Assembly (NCBI RefSeq): GCF_014650075.1
Contig: NZ_BMUG01000010.1
Coordinates: 248,001 to 312,000, forward strand
DNA: 64,000 nucleotides
Source: Streptomyces microflavus
GTDB taxonomy: Bacteria > Actinomycetota > Actinomycetes > Streptomycetales > Streptomycetaceae
Direction: 5' to 3'
Part shown: positions 15,298-24,998 of the stretch, piece after piece
How positions within the stretch are numbered: the stretch's first letter is position 1
Layout of the letters: each line of letters begins with the position of its first letter
The notes under the pieces: generated by a model
Seen by the model: the letters and a program-made list of their open reading frames with translations, nothing else
The model's database searches: none
Told to the model about the DNA's origin: nothing
Made by a program: the position numbers and the translations under genes

Positions 15298-17568
15298 ATG
15301 GCCGAGAGCGCCGCACCCTCCGCACCCGCACCCGCCGCGCCCGCCCCCACCGGGGCGTTCGACGCGCTCGCCGGGACCCGGCCGCGCATCCGCCGGGACG
15401 TCCTGTTCACCGAGACCCCCGGCGGGGTGCTCTTCCACAATGCCGACGGCGGTTTCCACCTCACCGGCCGCACCGCCTACCGCTTCGCCTCCCTCGTCGT
15501 CCCCCATCTGACGGGACAGCACCGGCTGGACGAGCTGTGCGCCGGATTCGGACCGGCCCAGCGGGCGATGGCCGCCGAGCTGGTCAAGACGCTGTACGCG
15601 CGCGGCTTCGCCCGCGACATCCCGGCCACCGGGAGCGGCACGGACACCACCGGGGACGGGGGCCTCCCCGAGGAGATCGCCGAGCGCTTCGCCGCCCAGA
15701 TCGCCTACGTCGACCACTACACCGACGACGCCCCCGCCCGCTTCGCCCGCTACCGCACCACCAGCGTCGCGATCCTCGGCGACGACGAGACCGCCCGCTG
15801 GTGCGCGCTGAGCCTGCTGCGCAACGGCTGCGCCCGGATCGGGACCACCACCCCCCACGACGACGTCACCGCCGAGGCCGCCGGGGTCGGCGCCCAGGTT
15901 GATACGGTCACCGCCCAGGCCGGCACGGTCACCGCCCAGGCCGGGACCCTCCCCGCCGGGCCGGGTGCGAGCTGGGCCGATCTGGACGGGTACGACGTCG
16001 TCGTGGTCACCGGTCCCGGGGCTGGGGCCCGTACCCACCGGCTGCTGGCTGCCGGGGTCCCCGAGGGCGTGACGCTCATCCCCGCCTGGCTGTTCGGCCG
16101 CCGGCTCGTCGTCGGCCCGCTCTCCACCGCCGCCTCCACCGGCTGCTGGTCCTGCGCCCTGCTGCGCCTCGGCGCCAACGTCGACCCCGGCACCGCCGCC
16201 GAACTGTGGAGCGAGGCGGCGGGAGCCGTACCGCCCTCCGGCGACGCCCTCTCCGGGCCGGTCGCGGCGATGGTCGGCAACCTCGTCGGCTACGAGATCT
16301 TCCGCCTCACCACCGGGGCGCTGCCCGCCGAGACGGACGGCCAGGTCCTCGTCCAGGACCTCGAATCGCTCGACGTGATGGCCGAGCCGGTCCAGCCCCA
16401 CCCCCGGTGCGCCCGCTGCGCCTCCCTGGACGCGCGCGAGCCCGCCGCCGCGCTGCCCGACAGCCTCGCGCTCCCCGTCGCCCCGACCGTGGAGACCGCC
16501 CGGGACGCGGAGGCGCTGGTCGAGGAGTTGAACCGGGTCAGCACGGCGCTGGTGCGCCCGTACACCGGGACCTTCCGCCGGTACGACGACGAGGAGCTGA
16601 CCCAGACCCCGCTGAAGCTCAGCCGGGTCGAGGTGGCGCTCGGGGGCGGGGTGCGCCGCCGGATCGCCGCGTTCGACGTGCACCACCTGGCGGGGGCACG
16701 GATGCGGGCGCTGTACGCGGCGGCGGAGGTGTACGTCGAGCACGTGGTGCCCCTCCCGGTGCGGGACGTTCCGCAGCAGGCCCTGCGCACCCTCGGCCCC
16801 GCCGCCCTCACCACCGGCGGCGGCACCGGAGCCGAGCCCACCGCCTGGGCCACCGCGACCTCGCTGATCACCAAGGAGCCCGTACGGGTCCCCGCAGCGG
16901 CCCTGCGCCCCTTCGGCCCCCACAACCGCGACCGGGCGCACCTCGCGAGCCGGGCCGGTTCCGGGGCGGGCGGCAGTGCGGCGGAGGCAGCCGGGCTCGG
17001 GCTGCTCTCGGCGCTGGCGCACGACGCGCTGGTACGGGCGGTGCGGGGCACCACGCGGGTGAGCCCGGTCGCGGCCGACGGGAGCGACCCGGAGCTGGTG
17101 TTCCTGCTGAAGTCCGCCGCCAACCTGGACATCGCCGTGGAGCTGCTCGACCTGGGCGAGGCGGACCGCACCTCCGCCCATGTGGTGCTGGCCCGCGAGG
17201 CCGAAGGGCTTTCCGGGCAGGGCCGTTGGGCCGTCGGGGCCGGGCTCTCCCGCCGCACGGCGACCGCCTCCGCCCTGCGCGACCTCCTCGGCCGGGCGCA
17301 GCTCGCCGCCGAGGACCCGGGCGCGGCGGTCGACCTCGGCGACCCGCTGCTGGGGGACCTGGCTGCGGCGGCGATCGCTGTGGGCGGGGAGTCCGTCGCG
17401 GTGGAGGGGGCGGAGACCACGTTCGATGCCGTGCTGGACCGGCTGCGGTCCGCCGGGCGCGACGCGCTGTACGCGGCGACGACCCCGGCGGACCTCCCGT
17501 CGGGCTCCGTCGCCACGGCCCGGGTGCTGCTGACGGTGGACGGCGAGGGCGGCCCCGATGCCCGTTGA
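15298..17568 (+). CDS. TOMM precursor leader-binding E1-like (Ocin-ThiF-like) protein with degenerate YcaO-like C-terminus
   Basis: The product is 756 aa. The N-terminal 100 residues (PRIRRDVLFTETPGGVLFHN, then LDELCAGF) look like the RRE domain that binds leader peptides. A ThiF/E1-like domain follows (SVAILGDDETARWCALSLLRNG) with two CxxC pairs, Cys283/Cys286 and Cys371/Cys374, matching the structural zinc of this family. From about residue 430 the order of segments resembles YcaO (RRIAAFDVHHLAGARMRAL, then TATSLITKEPVRVPAAAL, then AEAAGLGLLSALAHDALVRAV), but the Glu-rich ATP-binding residues are missing. It should present the precursor to the YcaO enzymes. The ATG at 15298, ten bases after GAGAAGG, is preferred to the GTG at 15289. 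Confidence 0.85.
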   Translation: MAESAAPSAPAPAAPAPTGAFDALAGTRPRIRRDVLFTETPGGVLFHNADGGFHLTGRTAYRFASLVVPHLTGQHRLDELCAGFGPAQRAMAAELVKTLYARGFARDIPATGSGTDTTGDGGLPEEIAERFAAQIAYVDHYTDDAPARFARYRTTSVAILGDDETARWCALSLLRNGCARIGTTTPHDDVTAEAAGVGAQVDTVTAQAGTVTAQAGTLPAGPGASWADLDGYDVVVVTGPGAGARTHRLLAAGVPEGVTLIPAWLFGRRLVVGPLSTAASTGCWSCALLRLGANVDPGTAAELWSEAAGAVPPSGDALSGPVAAMVGNLVGYEIFRLTTGALPAETDGQVLVQDLESLDVMAEPVQPHPRCARCASLDAREPAAALPDSLALPVAPTVETARDAEALVEELNRVSTALVRPYTGTFRRYDDEELTQTPLKLSRVEVALGGGVRRRIAAFDVHHLAGARMRALYAAAEVYVEHVVPLPVRDVPQQALRTLGPAALTTGGGTGAEPTAWATATSLITKEPVRVPAAALRPFGPHNRDRAHLASRAGSGAGGSAAEAAGLGLLSALAHDALVRAVRGTTRVSPVAADGSDPELVFLLKSAANLDIAVELLDLGEADRTSAHVVLAREAEGLSGQGRWAVGAGLSRRTATASALRDLLGRAQLAAEDPGAAVDLGDPLLGDLAAAAIAVGGESVAVEGAETTFDAVLDRLRSAGRDALYAATTPADLPSGSVATARVLLTVDGEGGPDAR

Positions 17569-19537
17569 GACCCCGCAGCGCGAACTGCCCGCACTGCTGC
17601 CCGTACTGGAGGAGTCCACCCGGCTGCTCACGGAGCTGGTGACGGCGGGGCTCACCCGGAACGGCGGGGCGGCGGCGGCCGCACCTCTCGACGTCCAGCC
17701 CCTCGGCGTACGGGACGCGTTCCGGGAGGAGCGGCGGCCGGCCGCCTCCGCAGTCCCCGTCCGCTACTACGGGCGCCACGCCGTCGTCGGCCCCTTCCCG
17801 GCCTCCCCCGGCACCCGGCAGCTCCCCTGCGCCCGCTGCCTGGAGCGCCGCTGGCAGGCCGTGCGCTCGGTCGCGCTGCGCGAGGCGCTGGAGCTGGGTT
17901 CGGGGACCCGGGCGGCGGGCCCGTCCCCGTACATCACGCCGTTCGCCGCCGAAGCGCTCGCCGGGGTCGTCGCCGCCAGGCTGGACGGCGGCGGGCCGGA
18001 GACCGGGGCCTTCCCGGCCGTCCACCTCGTCGACCTCCAGACCCTGGCCGTCCGCCACTACCCGCTCGTCCCGGACCCCGAGTGCCCGGTCTGCTCCACC
18101 CCCGAGCCCGACACCGACGAGACCGCCACGATCACCCTGAAGTCCGCGCCCAAGCTGCGGCCCGGCAGCTTCCGGGTCCGGGACATCGGCTCGTACGAGC
18201 TCCCCGTCGAGCCGTACGCCAACCCGGTCTGCGGCTCGCTGGGCCCGTCCGTCGTCCAGGACATCTCGTCCACCTCGACCTCGGCCACCATCGGCTGCTT
18301 CTCGATGCGCTCGGGGCCGTATTTGCGCGAGACGTTCTGGGGCGGGCACGCCGACACCTTCGCCGAGAGCGTGCGGATCGGGGTGCTGGAAGGGCTTGAG
18401 CGGTACGCGGGCATGCGGTCGCGGGCCAAGCGCGCCCAGGTGCACGCGAGCCTGGACGCGCTGCGGGCGGACGGCCGGGCAGCCGTCGACCCCCGGGTCG
18501 TCGGCCTCTACTCGGACGCCTTCCACCGCGCCAACCCCCGTGTACTGCCGTTCACTTCGGACCGGGAGATCCCCTGGGTGCGGGGCTGGTCGCTGCGGGA
18601 CCAGCAGACGGTTCTCGTGCCGGAGGTGCTCACCTACTACCACGCACCCGGCCTGGAGAACCGGTTCGTGCAGGAGAGCTCCAACGGCTGTGCCTCGGGC
18701 GGTGCGTTGGAGGAGGCCGTCTACTTCGGGCTGATGGAGGTCGTGGAGCGGGACGCGTTCCTTCTCTCCTGGTACGGGCAGGCCGCGCTGCCCGAGATCG
18801 ACCCGCGCACCAGCCGCCGCCCGGCCACCCGCCAGATGGTGGACCGGCTGGAGATGTACGGCTACGAGGCCCGGTTCTTCGACACCCGGATCTCCTTCCC
18901 GATCCCCGTCGTCACCGGCGTCGCCGTCCGCCCCGACGGCGGCAGGGGCCGGATGTGCTTCGGCGCGGGCGCCGGGCTCGACCCGGAGGCAGCACTCGCC
19001 GGGGCGCTCTGCGAGATCGCCACGGACGCCGTCAACCTCCAGGGCCGCACCGAGCGGGACGAGGAGCGGCTGCGGGCGATGGCGTACGACTTCGACAAGG
19101 TGGCGGCGCTCCACGACCACCCGCTGGCGTACGGGATCCCGGAGATGGGCGACCACGCGGACTTCCTGCTCGGCGCACCGGGGGAGGTGCGCCGCCCGCC
19201 GCGTTCCTTCGACGAGCTGTACGGGGACGGGCCCGGCGGCCGGCCGGCCCTCCCCGCCTCCGACGATCTGCGCGAGGACCTGCGGCGGTGCGTGGACACC
19301 GTCACGGCCGCCGGGTTCGACGTGGTCGTGGTCGACCAGACCATGCCCGAGCAGCGGGCCCTGGGGCTGACCACGGTGAGCGTCCTCGTGCCCGGCCTGC
19401 TGCCGATCGACTTCGGGTGGAGCAGACAGCGCGCCCTGCACATGCCCCGGCTGCGGACCGCGCTGCGCGAGGCGGGGCTCCGCACGGCCGATCTCACCGA
19501 CGCCGATCTCAACCCGGCCCCGCACCCGTTCCCATGA
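17558..19537 (+). CDS. Azoline-forming YcaO cyclodehydratase, copy 1
   Basis: The 659-aa product carries two CxxC pairs (Cys91/Cys94 and Cys176/Cys179) before a full YcaO domain. YcaO signatures include SVRIGVLEGLERYAGM, FVQESSNGCASGGALEEA, FGLMEVVERDAFLLSWYG and VDQTMPEQRALGLTTV, with the glutamates expected to bind Mg-ATP. It ends HPFP after a Pro-rich stretch; azoline-forming YcaO proteins need such a C-terminus for catalysis. The enzyme uses ATP to cyclise Cys, Ser or Thr to thiazoline or (methyl)oxazoline on the precursor. It overlaps the E1-like gene by 11 bases and the dehydrogenase gene by four. Confidence 0.92.
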   Translation: MPVETPQRELPALLPVLEESTRLLTELVTAGLTRNGGAAAAAPLDVQPLGVRDAFREERRPAASAVPVRYYGRHAVVGPFPASPGTRQLPCARCLERRWQAVRSVALREALELGSGTRAAGPSPYITPFAAEALAGVVAARLDGGGPETGAFPAVHLVDLQTLAVRHYPLVPDPECPVCSTPEPDTDETATITLKSAPKLRPGSFRVRDIGSYELPVEPYANPVCGSLGPSVVQDISSTSTSATIGCFSMRSGPYLRETFWGGHADTFAESVRIGVLEGLERYAGMRSRAKRAQVHASLDALRADGRAAVDPRVVGLYSDAFHRANPRVLPFTSDREIPWVRGWSLRDQQTVLVPEVLTYYHAPGLENRFVQESSNGCASGGALEEAVYFGLMEVVERDAFLLSWYGQAALPEIDPRTSRRPATRQMVDRLEMYGYEARFFDTRISFPIPVVTGVAVRPDGGRGRMCFGAGAGLDPEAALAGALCEIATDAVNLQGRTERDEERLRAMAYDFDKVAALHDHPLAYGIPEMGDHADFLLGAPGEVRRPPRSFDELYGDGPGGRPALPASDDLREDLRRCVDTVTAAGFDVVVVDQTMPEQRALGLTTVSVLVPGLLPIDFGWSRQRALHMPRLRTALREAGLRTADLTDADLNPAPHPFP

Positions 19538-21222
19538 CCGCGCCCCCCACCCCCGCTCCCTTCTCCTCTGCCGTGACCAAGGAGCTCGCCATGGGATACG
19601 CCCATGAATACGCCGCCGCGATCATGCACCGCGGCCGGGTCCCGATGGACCCCGCCGACTACGTGCCGAACTGGCAGGACGGCCCCCGCAAGGCCAAGTT
19701 CTACCCGGGTGCCGACAGCTTCCCGCTGCCCGACGCCGCGTACCCCTCCGACGCCACGCTCGACCGGGGCCTGTGCCCCGAAGGGGCGCCCGGGGACGGT
19801 GAGTTCGACCTCGCCACCCTCTCCGGCATGCTGCGGGACTCCTACGGGCTGACCGGCCGCCGGCTGGGCGTGCAGGCCAACACCGACCTGAGCGCCCTGC
19901 CCTTCTACCCGCTGGCGAACTGGTCGCGCGGCTCGGCCTCCGGGGGCGGCCTCTACCCGGTCGGCGTCCACTGGGTCTCCGGGCCGAGCGGCCCCGTACC
20001 GCCCGGTGTGCACTACTACTCCACCCGCCACCACGCCATGCAGCGACTGCTCACCGGCGATGTCTCCGGCCAGGTGCGCGCCGCGCTCGGGGAGGGTGCG
20101 CCGGGCCCCGCGACCGATCAGTACCTGGTGCTCTCCATCAAGTACTGGCAGAACTCCTTCAAGTACAACAGCTTCTCCTTCCACGCCGTCTCCATGGACC
20201 TCGGTGCCTGTGTCCAGACCTGGCGGATGTGGGCCGCGGCCCGGGGTCTTGCGGTCGAGCCCGCGCTCTGGTTCGACGAGGAGCGGCTCGCCGCCCTGCT
20301 CGGGGCCGACCCGCGGGAGGAGGGGATCTTCGCGGTCGTCCCGCTGAAGTGGGGTGGATACAAGCCGAGTTCGGATGACGAGGTGTCGGCGGCCGCTCCC
20401 GTCTCGGTAAGCAGCGAGGACGTCTCCGAACGCCCCAAGGACGTCTCCGTCCGCCGCAAGGACGTCGAGCGCTCCCGTACGGTCCTCACCTTCGACGCCC
20501 TGCTGCGCATGCAGGAGGCCACCTCCGCCGGTGCCACCGCCCGCCCCGCCCCCGGCGCGCTGGCCCCGGCCGCCGCGCACCCCGTCGACCCGGCGGCGGC
20601 GGAGGTCGAGCTGCCGCCCGCCCGGCCGCTGGAGACCGACGTCCGCACTGCCCTGCGCGACCGCCGCTCCAGCTTCGGCCGCTTCGAGGGCCAGCAGCCC
20701 GTCACCCGACCGCAGTTGGCGGCCTGCCTCGGTGCGGCGGTGGCCGGATCGCGCCTAGGCGGGGACGCCGGCGAGGTCCCGCTCGCGAAGCTGTACGCGT
20801 TCGTCAGCCATGTGGAGGGGCTGGAGCCGGGCAGTTACGCGTACGACCCCGAGCGGCGGAGCCTGCGGCGGGTGAAGGAGGGGCGGCCGGGTGAGTTCCT
20901 CCAGAAGAACTACTTCCTGGCCAACTACAACCTGGAGCAGGCCGGGGCCGTCCTGGTGCCGACCGTCAGGACCACCGCCGTCCTGGACGCGGTCGGAGAC
21001 CGGGGATACCGCCTGGTCAACGCCACGATCGGGGCCGTCGCCCAATCCGTCTACACCGCCGCCTCCGCCGTCGACCTCGGCTGCGGAGTGGCGCTCGGCT
21101 TCGACAACATCTCCTACATCGAGGAGCTGGGTCTCGAAGGGACGGGCGAGGCGCCGCTGCTGATCATGATGATCGGCAATGAACGGCCCGCCCCGGCCGA
21201 CTTCCGCTACGAGATCGCCTGA
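19534..21222 (+). CDS. SagB/ThcOx-type azoline dehydrogenase, double nitroreductase domain
   Basis: The 562-aa product contains two nitroreductase-like halves joined by a variable linker (about residues 285-345). The first half runs from YAHEYAAAIMHRGRVPMDPA through RGSASGGGLYPVGVHWV to FKYNSFSFHAVSMDLGACVQTW. The second starts LETDVRTALRDRRSSFGRFEG and ends with SVYTAASAVDLGCGVALGFD. Such SagB-family proteins use FMN to oxidise thiazolines and oxazolines to thiazoles and oxazoles. The duplicated layout, with a degenerate partner domain, is common in actinobacterial TOMM clusters. The ATG at 19534 overlaps the YcaO stop (ATGA), so translation is coupled. Confidence 0.9.
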   Translation: MTAPPTPAPFSSAVTKELAMGYAHEYAAAIMHRGRVPMDPADYVPNWQDGPRKAKFYPGADSFPLPDAAYPSDATLDRGLCPEGAPGDGEFDLATLSGMLRDSYGLTGRRLGVQANTDLSALPFYPLANWSRGSASGGGLYPVGVHWVSGPSGPVPPGVHYYSTRHHAMQRLLTGDVSGQVRAALGEGAPGPATDQYLVLSIKYWQNSFKYNSFSFHAVSMDLGACVQTWRMWAAARGLAVEPALWFDEERLAALLGADPREEGIFAVVPLKWGGYKPSSDDEVSAAAPVSVSSEDVSERPKDVSVRRKDVERSRTVLTFDALLRMQEATSAGATARPAPGALAPAAAHPVDPAAAEVELPPARPLETDVRTALRDRRSSFGRFEGQQPVTRPQLAACLGAAVAGSRLGGDAGEVPLAKLYAFVSHVEGLEPGSYAYDPERRSLRRVKEGRPGEFLQKNYFLANYNLEQAGAVLVPTVRTTAVLDAVGDRGYRLVNATIGAVAQSVYTAASAVDLGCGVALGFDNISYIEELGLEGTGEAPLLIMMIGNERPAPADFRYEIA

Positions 21223-21237
21223 GCGGGGGAGCCGACG

Positions 21238-23952
21238 ATGAACCATGACAACCATGACCTCAATACCGCCGGGATCCGGCCCGCGTTCATGGTCCGGGTC
21301 GCCGGGCTGCCGGTCGAGAGCGTGCAGGAGCTGCGCTGCCCGCAGAGCCGCCGATGGGCCGACGAAGTCCTTGACGAGTCCGCCCAGTTGCGACTGCTCG
21401 CGGAGAAGGCCGGGGACCAGCTCCACGACCTGATCGGCGGCAGCGACGACGAACCGCTGCGCCGGGCCCTGCTGAAACTGCGCCGGGACATCTTCAACAA
21501 CCGTCTGCCCGCGACGGAGTCCGCCGACCGGACCCTCGACCGGGTGCACTCCCTCGACCCGGCCGCCGCCTCGACCCTCGCCGACTGGCTGACCGGCCGC
21601 CGGGCGCTGGACGGGCGGCTCGGTGCGGGGGCCGGTCTGCTGGCCGCCGAGACCGGGCGCAGCCGCGAGGCCCTGCGCGCGCTCGCCGGCCACGAACGGC
21701 TCCGCCGGGGCCTGTTGCTCGCCTCACCGGCCCTGGACGCCCAGCTCGACGCGTACCGGAAGCAGACCCCGGCGGCAGGCGCCCGGCCCGACAAGAAGCA
21801 GCGCAAGATCGAACGGTCGCTGCTGAGTTACGTGTACCGGACGGCGTGCAAGACGAGCCCGTTCTCCACCTTCACCGGGGTCGCGCTGGGTTCGCTCGGC
21901 GGCTCCGGCGGGCTGCGGCTGCGGGTCGAGGAGGAGTGGCGGACGCAGGCCCGGCTCAACGTCGTCGCGCTCGGCCGTCTCGCCGACGCCGTCATCGCCG
22001 ACCCGGCCCGCCGCGCGGACCTGCCGGTCGCCCCCGCCTCCGGGTGGGGCCGCGACGACGACCGGGTGCGGTACGTCCGGCGGTGGGTCACGGCGGGCGA
22101 CGACGACACCGCCGTCACGTTCGACGCGGTGAAGGACCGGCTGTTCTTCCTGCGCCGCAGCGGCACCCTGGACCGGCTGCTCACCCTCTTCGAGGAGCGG
22201 AGCGGGACCGTGCTGCGGTACGGGGACCTGGTGGAGTGGCTGGCCGGGGACCAGGGGGCCGCGCGCGAGGAGTGCGAGCAGTACCTCGGCGCGCTGCTGG
22301 ACGTCGGCATGGTCCAGGTGCCGTGTCTGCGGACCGAGGTCCACGACACGGACCCGCTGCGCGCGTTCCAGGGAGCGCTGCGGGGCCTGGAGCGCCCGTG
22401 GGCCGACCGGCTGGCGGACCGGCTGGAGGAGCCCGCCCGGTGCGTCGAGCGGTTCGCGGATGCGTCTGCGGACGAGCGGCGCGCGCTGCTGGACGCGTTG
22501 CGGGCGGGGCTGCGGGCGGTCCAGGAGGAGGAGCTGGGGGCGGACCGGGCGAAGGTGCCGCAGACGCTGCTGTACGAGGACGCGGCGGCGGGTGCGCACA
22601 CGGAGTTCGACCCCGACGCCTGGCAGGAGCTGGCCGCCCGGCCGCTGGCCGCCGTCGAGCGGGTGCTGCCCGCCTTCGATCTCACGCTCCCGCAGCGGAT
22701 CACCTTCGAGGGCTTCTTCCTTGCGCGGTACGGGCGCGGGGGCCGGTGCGACGACCTCCTGAAGCTGGTCCACGACTTCCACGAGGACTTCTTCGACCAG
22801 TACATGACGTTCACCGCCACCCGCACCGCGTACGACGCCGACGGCACCTACGTACCGGAGGTGAACTGGCTCGGCCTGGACCGCCTCCGCGCCCTCGACA
22901 CCGCCCGCCGCACCTTCACCGCCAGGATGGCCGCGCTCCGGGAGGCGGCGGGGCCCGGGGCGGCCGAGGTGCGGGTGGACGACGCGTTCCTGGCCGAGGT
23001 GGCCGACGAACTGGACGGGCTCGCGGCGGACTTCGCCCCGATGAGCCACCACCTCCAGATCGCCGACCGCCCCGGCGACCCGCTCGTCGTCCTCAACCGG
23101 TCCTACGGCGGGGTCTCGTTCCCCTTCAGCCGGTTCACCGAGCTCTTCGACGGGCTCGACGAGCGGCTCTTCGCGGGGACGGAGGCCATCGTGCCCGAGG
23201 GGGCGGTCCTGGCCGAGGTCACCGGCGGGCCGGTCACCAGCAACCTCAACCTGCACGGCCGGCTGACCCCGTACGAGATCGTCTGCCCGGGTGAACGCGG
23301 CACGCTGGACGAGGAGTTCAGGATCTCCCTGGACGACCTCCACCTCGTCCACGACCCGGAGGCCGGTCGGCTGGTCCTGCGCTCGGACCGCCTCGACCGC
23401 GAGGTGATCCCCGTCTACCTCGGCTACCTCGTCCCCCTCGCCCTCCCCGAACTGCCCCGCACCCTGCTCCTCCTCTCCCCGACCTCGATGGCCCCGCTCA
23501 ACGTCTGGGCCGGGGTCCCCGAAGGCGCCCCGGACGAGGGCGGGGTCACCTCCCGGCCCCGGGTGCGGCACGGTTCGCTCGTCCTGAGCCGGCGCAGCTG
23601 GAGCGCCCCGGCCGCCGCCCTGCCGCTGCACAGGGCCGGGGCGCCGGAGGACGGCTGGTTCCTGGGCTGGCACGCGTTCCGGCGTCACCACGGTTTGCCC
23701 GACCGGGTCTTCGTGACCGTGTCGGACTCCGGGGCGCGCGGCGCGACCGGGGCCAAGCCGCAGTACCTGGACTTCGACAGCCCGCTCTCCCTGTCGGCCT
23801 TCGAGGCCCTGATCAAGACCCCGCAGGCCCGCGTGGTGATCCGGGAGGCGCTGCCGGACGAGGACGCCCTGCACACCGTCTCCGGCCACGGCCGCCATGT
23901 CGCCGAGCTGGCCGTGGAGACGGCCGTACCCGTCCGCAGGAGGACCGTATGA
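21238..23952 (+). CDS. LanB-type dehydratase, glutamylation subunit (Lant_dehydr_N)
   Basis: The 904-aa product matches the N-terminal glutamylation domain of class I lantibiotic dehydratases. It has LRLRRDIFNN-type sequence near residue 80, the SYVYRTACKTSPFSTFTGVALG motif near 198-220, and a late segment HHLQIADRPGDPLVVLNRSYGG followed by SNLNLHGRLTPYEI. These enzymes transfer glutamate from glutamyl-tRNA to Ser/Thr side chains of the precursor. In split systems a separate SpaB_C protein then eliminates glutamate to give Dha or Dhb, and that protein is encoded next, with a four-base overlap. The Ser/Thr-rich core at 30002-30178 would be its substrate. Confidence 0.9.
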   Translation: MNHDNHDLNTAGIRPAFMVRVAGLPVESVQELRCPQSRRWADEVLDESAQLRLLAEKAGDQLHDLIGGSDDEPLRRALLKLRRDIFNNRLPATESADRTLDRVHSLDPAAASTLADWLTGRRALDGRLGAGAGLLAAETGRSREALRALAGHERLRRGLLLASPALDAQLDAYRKQTPAAGARPDKKQRKIERSLLSYVYRTACKTSPFSTFTGVALGSLGGSGGLRLRVEEEWRTQARLNVVALGRLADAVIADPARRADLPVAPASGWGRDDDRVRYVRRWVTAGDDDTAVTFDAVKDRLFFLRRSGTLDRLLTLFEERSGTVLRYGDLVEWLAGDQGAAREECEQYLGALLDVGMVQVPCLRTEVHDTDPLRAFQGALRGLERPWADRLADRLEEPARCVERFADASADERRALLDALRAGLRAVQEEELGADRAKVPQTLLYEDAAAGAHTEFDPDAWQELAARPLAAVERVLPAFDLTLPQRITFEGFFLARYGRGGRCDDLLKLVHDFHEDFFDQYMTFTATRTAYDADGTYVPEVNWLGLDRLRALDTARRTFTARMAALREAAGPGAAEVRVDDAFLAEVADELDGLAADFAPMSHHLQIADRPGDPLVVLNRSYGGVSFPFSRFTELFDGLDERLFAGTEAIVPEGAVLAEVTGGPVTSNLNLHGRLTPYEIVCPGERGTLDEEFRISLDDLHLVHDPEAGRLVLRSDRLDREVIPVYLGYLVPLALPELPRTLLLLSPTSMAPLNVWAGVPEGAPDEGGVTSRPRVRHGSLVLSRRSWSAPAAALPLHRAGAPEDGWFLGWHAFRRHHGLPDRVFVTVSDSGARGATGAKPQYLDFDSPLSLSAFEALIKTPQARVVIREALPDEDALHTVSGHGRHVAELAVETAVPVRRRTV

Positions 23953-24998
23953 CACCGCTCGCGACAGAGACGACCGGCGCCTGGCAGGCCACCCACGTCT
24001 TCTACGCCGCCAACCCCCGCCCCTTCCTCCTGCACTGCGTGCGGCCGCTGGTCGCGGAGCTGGAGGCGGACGGGCTGCTCGCCGGGTACTTCTTCATCAA
24101 CTACTGGCTGGAAGGACCCCACGTACGGCTCCGCCTGAAGCCGTCGTCCCCCGCCGCCGAACCCGAGGTGGCCCGCCGCACCGAGCAGGCCGTGGACGCG
24201 TTCCTGGCGGAGCGGCCCGCGCTCTACGAGGTCGACTCCGGGTTCCTCAACGACTTCTACAACACGCTCTTCGAGATCGAGTTCCCCGGCAGCGAGCGCG
24301 GCCACTACATGGACGAGCAGGGCCGGATGAACCTGCGCCCCAACAACTCCCGCCACCGGGAGGCGTACGACCCGGAGTTCGGGAAGTACGGCGGCCCGGC
24401 CGGGATCGAGCTGGCCGAGTGGCACTTCCGGCACTCCAGCGACCTCGTCATCGACGCGCTCGCCACCAAGAACCTCCACCTGCGCACGGTCCTCCTCGGG
24501 ACCTCGGCCCAGCTGATGATGGTGATGTCGTCGACGTTCCTGCCGGAGCGGGCGGAGCTGACCGAATACCTGGCCAGCTACTACGAGTTCTGGCACCGCG
24601 CATTCCCCGGCACCGGCTTCATCGGTACGGATGAGTACGACCGGAACTACGCCCGTACGGCGGACGGGCTGCGGGACCGCTTCACCCGTATCCGGGCCGC
24701 CACCGCCCCGCCCGGGAGCGCGCGTTCGCTCCCCGGGTCCCTGGCCGGCTGGGCCGAGCACTGCGCCGAACTCCGGGACCGCGCACGGAAGCTGGCCGTC
24801 GACGGGGACCTGGTCTTCCGGTCCTGGGACGGTGAGCGGGACGAGCGGGTCACCGACCCGGCGGTGGCGCTGCCGCTGCTGCTCTCCCCGTACATGCATA
24901 TGACCAACAACCGGCTGCACGTCACCATCCGGGACGAGGCGTATCTCAGCCATGTTCTGGGCCGGGTGCTCAAGGAGTCCGCCGAGGAGTCCGTATGA
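23949..24998 (+). CDS. SpaB_C / thiopeptide-type bacteriocin biosynthesis protein (glutamate elimination)
   Basis: The 349-aa product begins WQATHVFYAANPRPFLLHCV and contains GYFFINYWLEGPHVRLRLK, the usual SpaB_C signature. Later conserved segments are REAYDPEFGKYGG and the closing MHMTNNRLHVTIRDEAYLSH. The fold is used both for glutamate elimination (as in TbtC or GodG) and for the pyridine-forming cycloaddition in thiopeptides (as in TbtD). It directly follows the glutamylation subunit and is the only such gene visible, so elimination is the more likely role. Whether it also catalyses ring closure cannot be decided by eye. Confidence 0.88.
   Translation: MTPLATETTGAWQATHVFYAANPRPFLLHCVRPLVAELEADGLLAGYFFINYWLEGPHVRLRLKPSSPAAEPEVARRTEQAVDAFLAERPALYEVDSGFLNDFYNTLFEIEFPGSERGHYMDEQGRMNLRPNNSRHREAYDPEFGKYGGPAGIELAEWHFRHSSDLVIDALATKNLHLRTVLLGTSAQLMMVMSSTFLPERAELTEYLASYYEFWHRAFPGTGFIGTDEYDRNYARTADGLRDRFTRIRAATAPPGSARSLPGSLAGWAEHCAELRDRARKLAVDGDLVFRSWDGERDERVTDPAVALPLLLSPYMHMTNNRLHVTIRDEAYLSHVLGRVLKESAEESV

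Noticed and set aside
14839..17655. Long minus-strand frame of 938 codons over the E1-like gene
   Set aside because: A Gly/Arg-rich shadow without domains; the plus strand encodes a recognisable protein with zinc CxxC pairs.
23949..24998. Pyridine synthase making this a true thiopeptide cluster
   Set aside because: Only one SpaB_C-fold gene is present and it follows the glutamylation subunit directly, so elimination is the more economical role.
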